A stretch of 64,000 bases of DNA, from the NCBI GenBank assembly GCA_964499865.1, contig CAZCPY010000002.1, positions 1 through 64,000 on the forward strand, read 5' to 3'. The notes beneath the pieces are model-generated. The model did no database searches. It had not been told where the DNA came from and saw only the letters and a list, made by a program, of their open reading frames with translations. Shown piece by piece: positions 15,039 to 23,073 of this stretch (positions within the stretch are counted from its first letter, which is position 1; each line of letters starts with the position of its first letter). The stretch is from JANOGU01 sp964499865 (lineage in GTDB: Bacteria; Pseudomonadota; Alphaproteobacteria; Rhodobacterales; Rhodobacteraceae). A program made the translations under genes and the position numbers.

Positions 15039-16100
15039 TTAGGCCGATTCGGCGGGCGCCGTCAGCCTGCGGAATGCCCAGTCGGCGGCATCCGCCACCG
15101 CGGGGTCAGCTGCCGTGCGATGCGCGGCGGCCGTGGCGGCAAGCCCTCGGTCGCCCGCGTTGCCGATGGCATAGAGGACATTGCGCAGGAACCGGTCGCG
15201 GCCGATGCGCTTGACCGGGCTTGCGGCAAAGCGCGCGCGGAACCCGGCATCGTCCAGCGCGGCCAGCTCCGCCAGCGGCGGGGCGCCGTGGCGGTGGGCA
15301 TAGCCCGTCTCGCGCGCGGCCACGGCGAACTTGTTCCAGGGGCAGACCGCCAGGCAATCGTCGCAGCCGTAGATGCGGTTGCCCATCAGGGGCCGCAGCG
15401 ACGCCTCCACCGGCCCGCGGTGCTCGATCGTCAGGTAGCTGATGCAGCGGCGGGCATCCAGCACATGGGGCGCGGGAAAGGCGCGCGTGGGGCAGATCTC
15501 GAGGCAGGCGGTGCAGGTGCCGCAATGGTCGGCCTCGGGCGGATCCGGCGTGATCTCCAGCGTGGTGAACACGGCGCCCAGGAAGACCCAGTTGCCGAAT
15601 CCCCGGCCCAGCAGGTTGGTGTGCTTGCCCTGCCAGCCCAGCCCCGCCACCTGCGCCAGTGGTTTTTCCATCACCGGGGCGGTATCGACAAAGACCTTGA
15701 CGCCGCCGCCCGCGGTGTCGATCAGCCAGCGCCCCAGGGCTTTCAGCCGCGGCTTGATGCGGTCGTGGTAGTCGGCGCCCTGCGCATAGACGCTGATCGC
15801 GCCGCGGTCGCGCAGGTCCAGAACCTCCAGCGGGTCGGTCCCCGGCGCATAGCTGTCGGCCAGCATCACCACCGACCGAACCGCGGGCCACATCGCCCGC
15901 GGGGTCCCCCGCCAGCCCGCGCGGCCTTCGCGGTCGGCCATCCAGTGCATCTGCCCGTGGTGGCCCTGCGCCAGCCAGTGCTCCAGCCGCGCGCGCGCCT
16001 GCGGGGTGTCCGGCGCGGCCACCCCGCAGGCCGCAAAGCCCTGCCGGGCCGCCTCGGCCTTCAGCCGGGCCTTGAGGTCGTCCGGGGGGGCGGGGCTCAC
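15039..16100 (-). CDS. queG: Epoxyqueuosine reductase
   Basis: A 353-residue cobalamin-dependent iron-sulfur enzyme that performs the last step of queuosine synthesis on tRNA, reducing epoxyqueuosine. Two ferredoxin-type 4Fe-4S sites are visible: CGTCTACLEICP and CDDCLAVCPWNKF. MLADSYAPG is in the usual catalytic area and the C-terminal 70 residues are HEAT-like, ending in AADWAFRRL. The start is GTG, overlapping the trpF stop by four bases (GTGA), so it is the last gene of the run from lapA and trpF. Confidence 0.93.
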   Translation of the reverse strand: MSPAPPDDLKARLKAEAARQGFAACGVAAPDTPQARARLEHWLAQGHHGQMHWMADREGRAGWRGTPRAMWPAVRSVVMLADSYAPGTDPLEVLDLRDRGAISVYAQGADYHDRIKPRLKALGRWLIDTAGGGVKVFVDTAPVMEKPLAQVAGLGWQGKHTNLLGRGFGNWVFLGAVFTTLEITPDPPEADHCGTCTACLEICPTRAFPAPHVLDARRCISYLTIEHRGPVEASLRPLMGNRIYGCDDCLAVCPWNKFAVAARETGYAHRHGAPPLAELAALDDAGFRARFAASPVKRIGRDRFLRNVLYAIGNAGDRGLAATAAAHRTAADPAVADAADWAFRRLTAPAESA

Positions 16101-16729
16101 CCCGCCGCCGCCACGAAGGCGCGGATCAGGGCGGCGTCCTTGACCCCGGGGGCACTTTCGACGCCCGAGGAGACATCGACCTGCCGCGCGCCGGTCAGCC
16201 GCACCGCCTCGGCCACGGTCGCGGCGGTCAGGCCGCCCGCCAGCATCCAGGGCCGCGGCCAGCGCCGCCCGGCGATCAGCCGCCAGTCGAAGGCCACGCC
16301 GTTGCCGCCCGGCAAAGCGGCGCCCCCGGGCGGCTTGGCATCGACCAGCACCTGATCGGCCACGCGCAGGGCCTCGTCCAGCGCGGGCAGGTCCTCGGGC
16401 CCGGCGACCCCCACCGCCTGCATCACCGGCAGGCCATAGCGCGCCCTGATCGCAGCCACGCGGTCGGGGGTCTCATGCCCGTGCAGTTGCAACATGTCGA
16501 GCGGGACGGCATCGACGATGGCATCCAGCGCCGCATCGTCGGCGTCCACCGTCAGCGCCACCTTTGCAAGGCCCGGCGGCGCGGCCAGCGCGGCCGCGCG
16601 CGCCTGATCCACCGTCAGGTGCCGCGGCGACTTGGCGAAGAACACGAACCCCGCATAGGCCGCCCCCGCGGCAGCCACCGCCGCCACGTCGCCTGCCGTG
16701 CGAAGCCCGCAGATCTTGACCCGGATCAT
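16097..16729 (-). CDS. trpF: Phosphoribosylanthranilate isomerase
   Basis: A 210-residue (beta-alpha)8 barrel that isomerises N-(5-phosphoribosyl)anthranilate in tryptophan synthesis. The start MIRVKICGLRTAGDV carries the catalytic cysteine C7, and the general acid is D125 region VLVDAKPPGGA. LAGGLTAATVAEA and VDVSSGVESAPGVKD (phosphate binding) end the barrel. In many Rhodobacterales trpF is followed by trpB; here queG follows instead, with a GTGA overlap. It is downstream of lapA with 79 bases holding a paired REP-like element. Confidence 0.95.
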   Translation of the reverse strand: MIRVKICGLRTAGDVAAVAAAGAAYAGFVFFAKSPRHLTVDQARAAALAAPPGLAKVALTVDADDAALDAIVDAVPLDMLQLHGHETPDRVAAIRARYGLPVMQAVGVAGPEDLPALDEALRVADQVLVDAKPPGGAALPGGNGVAFDWRLIAGRRWPRPWMLAGGLTAATVAEAVRLTGARQVDVSSGVESAPGVKDAALIRAFVAAAG

Positions 16730-16745
16730 CGGTTCAACCTCGAAC

Positions 16746-16801
16746 GGTGCGTGCGAGCACGCACCCTACCCCGGTCCGCAGGGTGCCTGCTTGCACGCAC
16801 C
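16746..16801. repeat. Paired REP-like elements, copies B (inverted) and C
   Basis: Two copies of one element lie head to head between lapA and trpF. Copy B (16746-16767) reads AGGGTGCGTGCTCGCACGC on the minus strand and forms a perfect hairpin with arms GGTGCGTGC and GCACGCACC. Copy C (16780-16801) reads AGGGTGCCTGCTTGCACGC on plus. Bases 16778-16798 equal 7594-7614 exactly. The arrangement resembles a bacterial interspersed mosaic element. Confidence 0.7.
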
Positions 16802-16808
16802 TGCAATC

Positions 16809-17165
16809 CTAGCGTTTCGGCGGCGCCAGCAGCGCCAGCACGTCGTCCTGCGTTTCGCCCTTGGCGTCGCGCGCGGCGGCCAGTTCGCGCTGCAGCCGCG
16901 CCACCTCGCGCGCGCCGGTCGCGGCCTGGCTGCGGTGCCTGGCCTCGCGCAGCCATTCCCACAGGAACCCCAGCAGCAGCCCCGCCGCGATGCCGGCAAA
17001 GATCACCAGGAACAGCGGCACCTCGGCCGACCAGGCCAGATTGAACACCGCCGCCATGTCGTCGGGCAGAACCCGCACCGTCACCGGCGCGCGGTTGGCC
17101 AGCGCCAGCGTCACCAGCACCACCGCCAGCGACCCGAGGAAGATGTAGCGCAGCCAGCGGATCAT
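16809..17165 (-). CDS. lapA: LapA-domain (DUF1049) inner-membrane protein
   Basis: A 118-residue membrane protein: a helix near 4-22 (LRYIFLGSLAVVLVTLALAN), a short periplasmic piece with APVTVRVLP, a second helix near 44-66 containing FAGIAAGLLLGFLWEWL, then a cytoplasmic coiled-coil tail (67-118). This is the LapA (YciS) layout. In E. coli LapA works with LapB in controlling LPS assembly; here no lapB is adjacent. Its place after ihfB and before trpF is conserved in related genomes. Confidence 0.8.
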   Translation of the reverse strand: MIRWLRYIFLGSLAVVLVTLALANRAPVTVRVLPDDMAAVFNLAWSAEVPLFLVIFAGIAAGLLLGFLWEWLREARHRSQAATGAREVARLQRELAAARDAKGETQDDVLALLAPPKR

Positions 17166-17192
17166 GCGCGGCCCCCGGCCAAGGATGCCGTC

Positions 17193-17474
17193 CTAGCGCC
17201 CGTTCAGCCGGTCGCGCAGCAGCTTGCCGGTCTTGAAGAAGGGAACCTTCTTGTCCTGCACCTCGACCGCCTCGCCGGTGCGGGGGTTGCGGCCCGTCCG
17301 CGCCTCGCGCGCCTTGACCGAAAACGCGCCGAAGCCCCGCAGTTCCACCCGGTCGCCCTTGGCGAGCGCCGAGATGATCTCCTCGAACACGGTGTTCACG
17401 ATGCGCTCGACATGGCGTTGCGTCAGGTGCGGGTTTTCGTCGGCAATCTTCTGGATCAGTTCCGAACGGATCAT
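17193..17474 (-). CDS. ihfB: Integration host factor subunit beta
   Basis: A 93-residue HU/IHF-family protein. It begins MIRSELIQKIADENPHL and has the DNA-contacting arm GRNPRTGEAVEV (61-72) with the intercalating proline, and KVPFFKTGK (76-84). With IhfA it bends DNA at specific sites. ATG 17474 is the conserved start; the frame is open further upstream but non-homologous. It lies downstream of rpsA, as in most proteobacteria, separated by the rpsA hairpin, so it probably also has its own promoter in the A/T-rich 17475-17600. Confidence 0.95.
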   Translation of the reverse strand: MIRSELIQKIADENPHLTQRHVERIVNTVFEEIISALAKGDRVELRGFGAFSVKAREARTGRNPRTGEAVEVQDKKVPFFKTGKLLRDRLNGR

Positions 17475-17613
17475 GCAGCAGCCCCCCGGGTCGGACCGGC
17501 GCGTGGCAGAGGCGCGCCGCTGTTTTTGTTGAGGCCGGACTATAAGCAGGAATTCCACGGGCACAAACAGGAAAACCCAATCCCTTGTGGGCTTTCGCCG
17601 ACCCGGAACGGCA

Positions 17614-17639
17614 AAGGCCCCGGGTTTCCCCGGGGCCTT
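17614..17639 (-). terminator. rpsA intrinsic terminator
   Basis: Perfect 11-bp arms AAGGCCCCGGG (17614-17624) and CCCGGGGCCTT (17629-17639) with a 4-base loop, 28 bases after the rpsA stop. On the transcribed strand a TTT follows the stem. It is a strong hairpin with a short U tract. Confidence 0.8.
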
Positions 17640-17666
17640 CCCCTGTGTCATGCGGCCGAAGGCGGC

Positions 17667-19349
17667 CTAGCGGCGGTCGCCCTTCAGCGCCGCGCCCAGA
17701 ATGTCGCCGAGCGACGCGCCCGAATCGGACGATCCGTACTGCGCCACGGCTTCCTGTTCCTCGGCGATTTCGCGCGCCTTGATCGACAGGCCCAGCTTGC
17801 GGGTCTTGGGGTCGATGTTGGTCACCCGCGCATCCACCTTGTCGCCCTTCTGGAACCGGTCGGGGCGCTGTTCCTGCCGGTCGCGGGAAAGGTCGGACCG
17901 GCGGATGAAGGACTTCTGGCCGTTGTAGTCGACCTCGATCCCGCCTTCCTCGATGGCGGTGACGGTGACGGTGACGATCCCGCCCCGCTTCACGCCGTCG
18001 ACCGCGTCGGTGAAGGTATCATCGCCCAGGGCCTTGACCGACAGGGAGATGCGTTCCTTCTCCACGTCCACCTCGGTGACCGCGGCCTTGACCGTGTCGC
18101 CCTTGCGGTAGGTCTGGATCGCCTCTTCGCCGCGCTGGTCCCAGGACAGGTCGGACAGGTGCACCATGCCGTCGATGTCGCCGGGCAGGCCCACGAACAG
18201 ACCGAATTCGGTGATGTTCTTGACCTCGCCTTCCAGCGCGGTGCCCACCGGATACTGTTCGGCGAACACTTCCCACGGGTTGCGCTGCGTCTGCTTCAGC
18301 CCCAGCGACACGCGCCGCTTGGCGCTGTCGATCTCCAGCACCATGACCTCGACCTCCTGCGAGGTGGAGACGATCTTGCCGGGGTGCACGTTCTTCTTGG
18401 TCCAGGACATTTCCGAGACGTGCACGAGGCCCTCGACCCCCGCTTCCAGCTCCACGAAGGCGCCGTAGTCGGTGATGTTGGTGACGCGGCCCCGGTGGAC
18501 GCTGCCGTAGGGATACATCTTCTCGACCGAATCCCACGGGTCGGCCTGAAGCTGCTTCATGCCCAGGCTGATGCGGTGGGTTTCCTTGTTGATCTTGATG
18601 ACCTGCACCTTGACGGTCTCGCCGATCGCCAGGATCTCGGACGGGTGGTTGACGCGGCGCCAGGCCATGTCGGTGACGTGCAGCAGGCCGTCCACCCCGC
18701 CCAGGTCGACGAAGGCGCCGTATTCGGTGATGTTCTTGACCACGCCGTCGACCGACTGGCCTTCGTAGAGGTTCGAGATCACCTCGGCGCGCTGTTCGGC
18801 GCGGCTTTCCTCCAGGATCGCGCGGCGCGACACCACGATGTTGCCGCGGCGGCGGTCCATCTTCAGGATCTGGAACGGCTGCTTCATGCCCATCAGGGGG
18901 CCTGCGTCACGCACCGGGCGCACGTCGACCTGGCTGCCCGGCAGGAACGCCACGGCGCCGCCCAGGTCGACCGTGAAGCCGCCCTTGACGCGGCCGAAGA
19001 TCGCGCCGTCGACGCGGGTCTCGGCGGCATAGGCCTTTTCCAGGCGGTCCCAGGCTTCCTCGCGCTTGGCCTTCTCGCGGCTGATCACCGCCTCGCCGCG
19101 GGCGTTTTCCACGCGGTCCAGGTAGACCTCGACCTCGTCGCCGACCTTGATGTTCGGCTGTTCGCCGGGGGCTGCGAATTCCTTCAGGTCGACGCGGCCT
19201 TCCATCTTGTAGCCCACGTCGATGATGGCCTGGCCCGCCGAGATGGCGAGCACGCGGCCCTTGACGACCGACCCCTCGGACGGGGTGTCGATCTCCAGCG
19301 ACTCCTTCAGGAGCGCCTCGAATTCTTCCATGGTGGCTTTAGCGCACAT
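17667..19349 (-). CDS. rpsA: 30S ribosomal protein S1
   Basis: A 560-residue S1 made of six OB-fold S1 repeats, which help 30S subunits capture mRNA. Repeat signatures are frequent, for example GRVTNITDYGAFVELEAG, VVKNITEYGAFVDLGGVDG and EVKNITEFGLFVGL. The first 25 residues (MCAKATMEEFEALLKESLE) are the ribosome-binding leader. The C-terminal tail has LGDILGAALKGDRR. The start chosen is ATG 19349; an internal ATG at 19331 (MEEFEALL) is possible. Length is typical of alphaproteobacteria. Confidence 0.97.
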   Translation of the reverse strand: MCAKATMEEFEALLKESLEIDTPSEGSVVKGRVLAISAGQAIIDVGYKMEGRVDLKEFAAPGEQPNIKVGDEVEVYLDRVENARGEAVISREKAKREEAWDRLEKAYAAETRVDGAIFGRVKGGFTVDLGGAVAFLPGSQVDVRPVRDAGPLMGMKQPFQILKMDRRRGNIVVSRRAILEESRAEQRAEVISNLYEGQSVDGVVKNITEYGAFVDLGGVDGLLHVTDMAWRRVNHPSEILAIGETVKVQVIKINKETHRISLGMKQLQADPWDSVEKMYPYGSVHRGRVTNITDYGAFVELEAGVEGLVHVSEMSWTKKNVHPGKIVSTSQEVEVMVLEIDSAKRRVSLGLKQTQRNPWEVFAEQYPVGTALEGEVKNITEFGLFVGLPGDIDGMVHLSDLSWDQRGEEAIQTYRKGDTVKAAVTEVDVEKERISLSVKALGDDTFTDAVDGVKRGGIVTVTVTAIEEGGIEVDYNGQKSFIRRSDLSRDRQEQRPDRFQKGDKVDARVTNIDPKTRKLGLSIKAREIAEEQEAVAQYGSSDSGASLGDILGAALKGDRR

Positions 19350-19625
19350 GCGTCAGAAGTTCCTTTGCGTGGTGACTGGCCGCGCGGTTGGCTCCGCCGG
19401 TCTTTGCCGTCCGGTGGCGGGGACACCCCGCCGGACCGCGCGCCCATACACGCAAAGGCACCTTGCCGCAACAGTGGGGGTCGGGATTCCGCGGCGCCCC
19501 CTGCGGAACCGGGCGGCCCGCCTGGTCCGACAGCCTGATCCCGCCGCCGCCGTGGCCGCCGCGCCCCCGGGATGGCCGCCGCAAGCCGCTTTCCCGGCGG
19601 CAGGCCGGCGCCTATCCTGCGCGCC

Positions 19626-20288
19626 ATGTGCGGCCGGTTCACCATCACGCATCCGCTCGAGGCCATCGCGGCGCTGTTCGGCGCGGTCCCCGGCAACGAC
19701 GGCCTGCCGGTGCCGCGGTTCAACGTCTGCCCGACGCAAGCCGTGCCCGTGGTCACCTCTGCCGACGGGGTGCGGCGGCTGCGGCACATGCGCTGGGGCT
19801 TTCTGCCCGCCTGGTACAAGACCCCCACCGACGGCCCGCTGATCATCAACGCGCGGTCCGACACCATCGCCACCAAGCCCGCCTTCCGCGAGGCGGTGCG
19901 GGCGCGGCGCTGCCTCGTCCCGGCCTCGGGCTTCTACGAATGGGAAACGGTCGAGGGGTGCAAGCTGCCCTGGTATTTCACCCGCAGCGACGGCGCGCCG
20001 TTGGCGCTGGCGGGCGTCTGGCAGCGGTGGGAACGCGACGGGCGGGCCTTCGACAGCCTGGCCATCGTGTCGACCGGGGCAGGCCCCGGCATGCGCGGCC
20101 TGCATCACCGCGAGGCGGTGGTCGTCGAGGCCCCCGACTGGCCGCTGTGGCTGGGCGAGGCCGGGCACGGGGCGGCGGCGCTGATGCGGTCCTCTGCGCC
20201 CGGCGTGCTGACGGCACACCGGGTCAGCCCCGCGGTCAATTCCAGCCGCGCCGAGGGGCCCGACCTGATCCTGCCGCCGCCCGCCTGA
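19626..20288 (+). CDS. SRAP (HMCES/YedK) abasic-site protein
   Basis: A 220-residue SOS-response-associated peptidase-like protein. Cys2, exposed after removal of Met1 (MCGRFTITHPLEA), is the residue that forms a thiazolidine crosslink with abasic sites in single-strand DNA. The family's INARSDTIATKPAF segment, the LVPASGFYEWE motif with its catalytic glutamate, and the late histidine in GLHHREAVV are all present. ATG 19626 is required so that Cys2 follows the initiator. An upstream in-frame ATG (19572) would bury Cys2 and is rejected. Confidence 0.93.
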   Translation: MCGRFTITHPLEAIAALFGAVPGNDGLPVPRFNVCPTQAVPVVTSADGVRRLRHMRWGFLPAWYKTPTDGPLIINARSDTIATKPAFREAVRARRCLVPASGFYEWETVEGCKLPWYFTRSDGAPLALAGVWQRWERDGRAFDSLAIVSTGAGPGMRGLHHREAVVVEAPDWPLWLGEAGHGAAALMRSSAPGVLTAHRVSPAVNSSRAEGPDLILPPPA

Positions 20289-20359
20289 GGCCGCCCCGCC
20301 GATTGCGCGGGCCCCTGCCGCCCTGCTAGCCTGCCCCCGGCCCTGAGCGGAGTGTCCCC

Positions 20360-22090
20360 ATGAGCAGCCGGCGCAACTTCCTCGCGATCCTGATCGGTGC
20401 GGCGGCCATCGGCGGGGCGATCTACGCCTTCGGCGTGCGGGGTGGCGGTGGCCTTGGCCTGCCCTCGCTGCCCGGCGTGCCGAAGGACCCCGTGGTCGTC
20501 ACCGTGGCAAGCGCCGTCACCAAGCAGAAATGGCTGGCCGCGGGCGTGGCCGAATTCGCCGCCGCGGGCATCACCACCGCGGACGGGCGGCCGATCGAGA
20601 TCCAGACCTCGAACGTCCTGTCCGGCGACAGCATGCTGCAGATCGCCGCCGAGACGCTGCAACCCGTGGTCTGGAGCCCGGGCGAACAGACCTGGATCGA
20701 CCAGTTGAACGAACGCTGGGGCCGGACCAGGCCCAAGCCCATCGCCTCGGCGCCCTGCCAGCCCACGGTGCTGACGCCCGTGGGCCTGGCGATGTGGCGC
20801 CCGATGGCCGAGGCCCTGGGCTGGCCGGCGAAGCCCGTCAGCATGAAGATGCTGATCGACCTCGCCAACGATCCCGAAGGCTGGGCGCGCTACGGCCGTC
20901 CCGAATGGGGCCGCCTGCGCCTGGGGCATACGCATCCGCAGTATTCCTCGGCGGGCCTCCTGTTCCTGGCGCAGTCGATCTATGCCGCGCTTGGCAAGAC
21001 CGAGGGGCTGACCACCGAAGACGTCTACTCCGCCGAGGTGCGGGCCGCGCTGTCCACGCTGGCGCAGAACACCGCCAAATACGGCATGGTGACCACCGAC
21101 CTGCTGGCCAACATGGCCCGCGGCGGCCCGGCCTTCCTGCACGCGACATCCGCCTTCGAGGAAGGCACGATCCGCTTCAACGTGGAAAAGCAGGCGGAAC
21201 TGCGCTTCCCGCTGGCCTTCATCTTCCCGCAGGACGGCACCTTCTGGTCGCCGCAGCCCTACTGCATCCTGGACGGCGCACCCTGGGTCGATGCGGCCGA
21301 GGCCGAGGCGGCGAAGCTGTTCCTCGACTTCCTGCGCGGCGACCGGATGCAGGGGCTGGCCTCGACGCACTACGTCCGCCCCTTTTCGGGCGCGGCGAAC
21401 CCGGGCGGCGGGCTTACGGTCGCGAACGGCACCGATCCGACCGCCACGCCGCGGACGATCCCCGACCTCGACATCCCGACGCCTGCCGTCAGCGAGGCGA
21501 TCATCGACCAGTTCCTGACCACCAAGCGCAAGGCGACCGTGCTCGTGGTCTTCGACACTTCGGGGTCGATGCAGGGCGAGCGGATCAAGACCGCGACCGA
21601 GGCGACGGCCGAATTCCTGAAACGCCTGCAACCGCAGGACCGGGTGGGCCTGATGACCTTTTCCAGCGCCGTGCAGACGGTGCAGCCGCTGACCGAGGTC
21701 GCCCGCGGCGGCGAAAGGGCGCGGTCGCAGGTGCTGGGGCTGGTGGCGGACGGCGACACCAACCTCAACGGTGCGGTCTGCAAGGCGACACAGATGCTGG
21801 CGGCCGAGGCGGCGCGCGACCGGGCGAAGGGCGACAACCGGCTTTACGGCATCGTCCTTCTTTCCGACGGCATGGACACGGTGGGCGAGGTCACCGCGAC
21901 GCGCATGTTCCAGACCTGCCTCAAGTCGTCCGAAGGGCAGGAGGGGCCCAAGATCTTCGTCATCTCCTTCGGCGAAGGCACCGATGTGGACACGCTGACC
22001 CGGCTGGCGACACAGTCGAACGGGGCGCTTTTTGCCGCCGACCCGGCCTCGATCGGCCAGGCCTACCTGCGCATCTCGGCCGAACAGTAG
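20360..22090 (+). CDS. Tat-anchored solute-binding / von Willebrand A fusion protein
   Basis: A 576-residue two-domain protein. The N-terminus MSSRRNFLAILIGAA has a twin-arginine-like S-R-R-x-F-L motif and one hydrophobic helix, so it is probably exported folded and held at the membrane. Residues 45-340 resemble an extracellular solute-binding protein (WSPGEQTWIDQLNE, SSAGLLFLAQSIYAALG, FPQDGTFWSPQPYCILDG). Residues 390-576 are a VWA domain with an intact metal-ion site: D399-T-S-G-S403, T467 and D503. VWA domains bind protein partners through Mg2+. The next gene begins at the base after the stop (TAG-ATG). Partner and role are unknown. Confidence 0.85.
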   Translation: MSSRRNFLAILIGAAAIGGAIYAFGVRGGGGLGLPSLPGVPKDPVVVTVASAVTKQKWLAAGVAEFAAAGITTADGRPIEIQTSNVLSGDSMLQIAAETLQPVVWSPGEQTWIDQLNERWGRTRPKPIASAPCQPTVLTPVGLAMWRPMAEALGWPAKPVSMKMLIDLANDPEGWARYGRPEWGRLRLGHTHPQYSSAGLLFLAQSIYAALGKTEGLTTEDVYSAEVRAALSTLAQNTAKYGMVTTDLLANMARGGPAFLHATSAFEEGTIRFNVEKQAELRFPLAFIFPQDGTFWSPQPYCILDGAPWVDAAEAEAAKLFLDFLRGDRMQGLASTHYVRPFSGAANPGGGLTVANGTDPTATPRTIPDLDIPTPAVSEAIIDQFLTTKRKATVLVVFDTSGSMQGERIKTATEATAEFLKRLQPQDRVGLMTFSSAVQTVQPLTEVARGGERARSQVLGLVADGDTNLNGAVCKATQMLAAEAARDRAKGDNRLYGIVLLSDGMDTVGEVTATRMFQTCLKSSEGQEGPKIFVISFGEGTDVDTLTRLATQSNGALFAADPASIGQAYLRISAEQ

Positions 22091-22897
22091 ATGGACGCGC
22101 TGCCGCCTTCGGACCGGGCGTCCTCGTCGGCGCTGCGGCGCCGGCTGGCGCTGGCGCGGATCGAGGCGGCGCTGGTGTCGCCCGCCAATGCGGTGCTGAT
22201 CGGGCTGACCGGGATCGCGACCGTGTCCTGCCTGGTGGCGGAAAGCCGGGGCCTTCTGAACCCCGGCACCTTTGCCGTGGCGGCGGGCGCGGGGGCCGCG
22301 GTGCTGGCGGGCAAGATCGTGCTCGACCTGCGCGACCGGGCGGGCGACGACGGGCTGTGGCGCGCGTTCCTGGCCCGCGGCTTCGGCGAGACGATGCGCG
22401 ACGACCTCGAGGTCACGCGGCAGGCGCGCACCGCCATCGAATACCGTGTACGGCTGGCGATGGCCGAGGCCCGGGCCCCCCGCGCCGCGCGCCGGGCGCT
22501 CGGGCCCCTTCTGCCGCGCATCGACACCTGGCTGGAGGGGATCATCGCGCTGGCCCGGCAGGTCGCGCGCCTGCGCGCCGACAGCCGGTTCGCCGTCGCC
22601 ATGGGTGCCCGCAGCCGACAGCGGCTGGCCGAGGTGGGGGCCGAGGCCGGGGCGGGCCTCGATGCACAGGTGCGTGCGGCCGACGGCTTTGGCCGCATCG
22701 CCGAGGACGGTCTGCTGCGGCTGGAGAATGCGGTGGCGGCCTTCGGGGCGGCAACGTCGCAGCTTGTGCTGGATCTTGCGCGTTCGCAGGGGGTGGAGGG
22801 CAGCGCAGTGACCGAAACCCGCCTGCAGGAGGCCGCCGCCGCCGTGGCCGACGACAGCCGCGCCCTGGAACTGCCGCCGCCGCCCCCGCCGGCGTAA
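22091..22897 (+). CDS. Hypothetical membrane protein with helical tail, partner of the VWA protein
   Basis: A 268-residue protein I do not recognise. Two hydrophobic helices lie near residues 31-50 (ANAVLIGLTGIATVSCLVAE) and 56-77 (FAVAAGAGAAVLAG), followed by a long, probably alpha-helical Ala/Arg/Glu-rich region (78-255) with coiled-coil character, and a proline-rich end (LPPPPPPA). Its ATG directly follows the stop of the VWA gene, so the two are almost certainly translated together. The topology suggests a membrane hairpin with a large cytoplasmic domain. XpaC- or TelA-like helical proteins sometimes accompany such VWA proteins, but I cannot show homology. Confidence 0.65.
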   Translation: MDALPPSDRASSSALRRRLALARIEAALVSPANAVLIGLTGIATVSCLVAESRGLLNPGTFAVAAGAGAAVLAGKIVLDLRDRAGDDGLWRAFLARGFGETMRDDLEVTRQARTAIEYRVRLAMAEARAPRAARRALGPLLPRIDTWLEGIIALARQVARLRADSRFAVAMGARSRQRLAEVGAEAGAGLDAQVRAADGFGRIAEDGLLRLENAVAAFGAATSQLVLDLARSQGVEGSAVTETRLQEAAAAVADDSRALELPPPPPPA

Positions 22898-22947
22898 GGC
22901 TGCGCCTTGACCGTCGCCCCGCCGGGGGCTAGGGCCGGGGCCGAGCG

Positions 22948-23021
22948 GCGGGTATGGTGTAGTGGTAGCGCCTCAGCCTTCCAAGCTGATGGGGCGGGTT
23001 CGATTCCCGCTACCCGCTCCA
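22948..23021 (+). tRNA. tRNA-Gly (TCC)
   Basis: A complete cloverleaf. Acceptor GCGGGTA (22948-22954) pairs with TACCCGC (23011-23017). The D arm has AGTGGTAG. The anticodon stem TCAGC/GCTGA surrounds loop CTTCCAA with anticodon TCC at 22980-22982. The T arm contains GGTTCGATTCC. The discriminator T is followed by an encoded CCA. It lies downstream of the VWA gene pair and converges on fabI. Confidence 0.97.
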
Positions 23022-23042
23022 GGACAGCCCCCGTGATTGAGA

Positions 23043-23064
23043 CCCGCCCGCCCCGGGGCGGGTT
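23043..23064. terminator. Bidirectional hairpin between tRNA-Gly and fabI
   Basis: A perfect 16-base palindrome CCCGCCCCGGGGCGGG (23047-23062) within a longer pairing ACCC...GGGT. It lies 21 bases after the tRNA and 9 bases after the fabI stop on the opposite strand. GC-only with no U tract on either side; it probably ends both transcripts. Confidence 0.55.
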
Positions 23065-23073
23065 CCCCGAACC

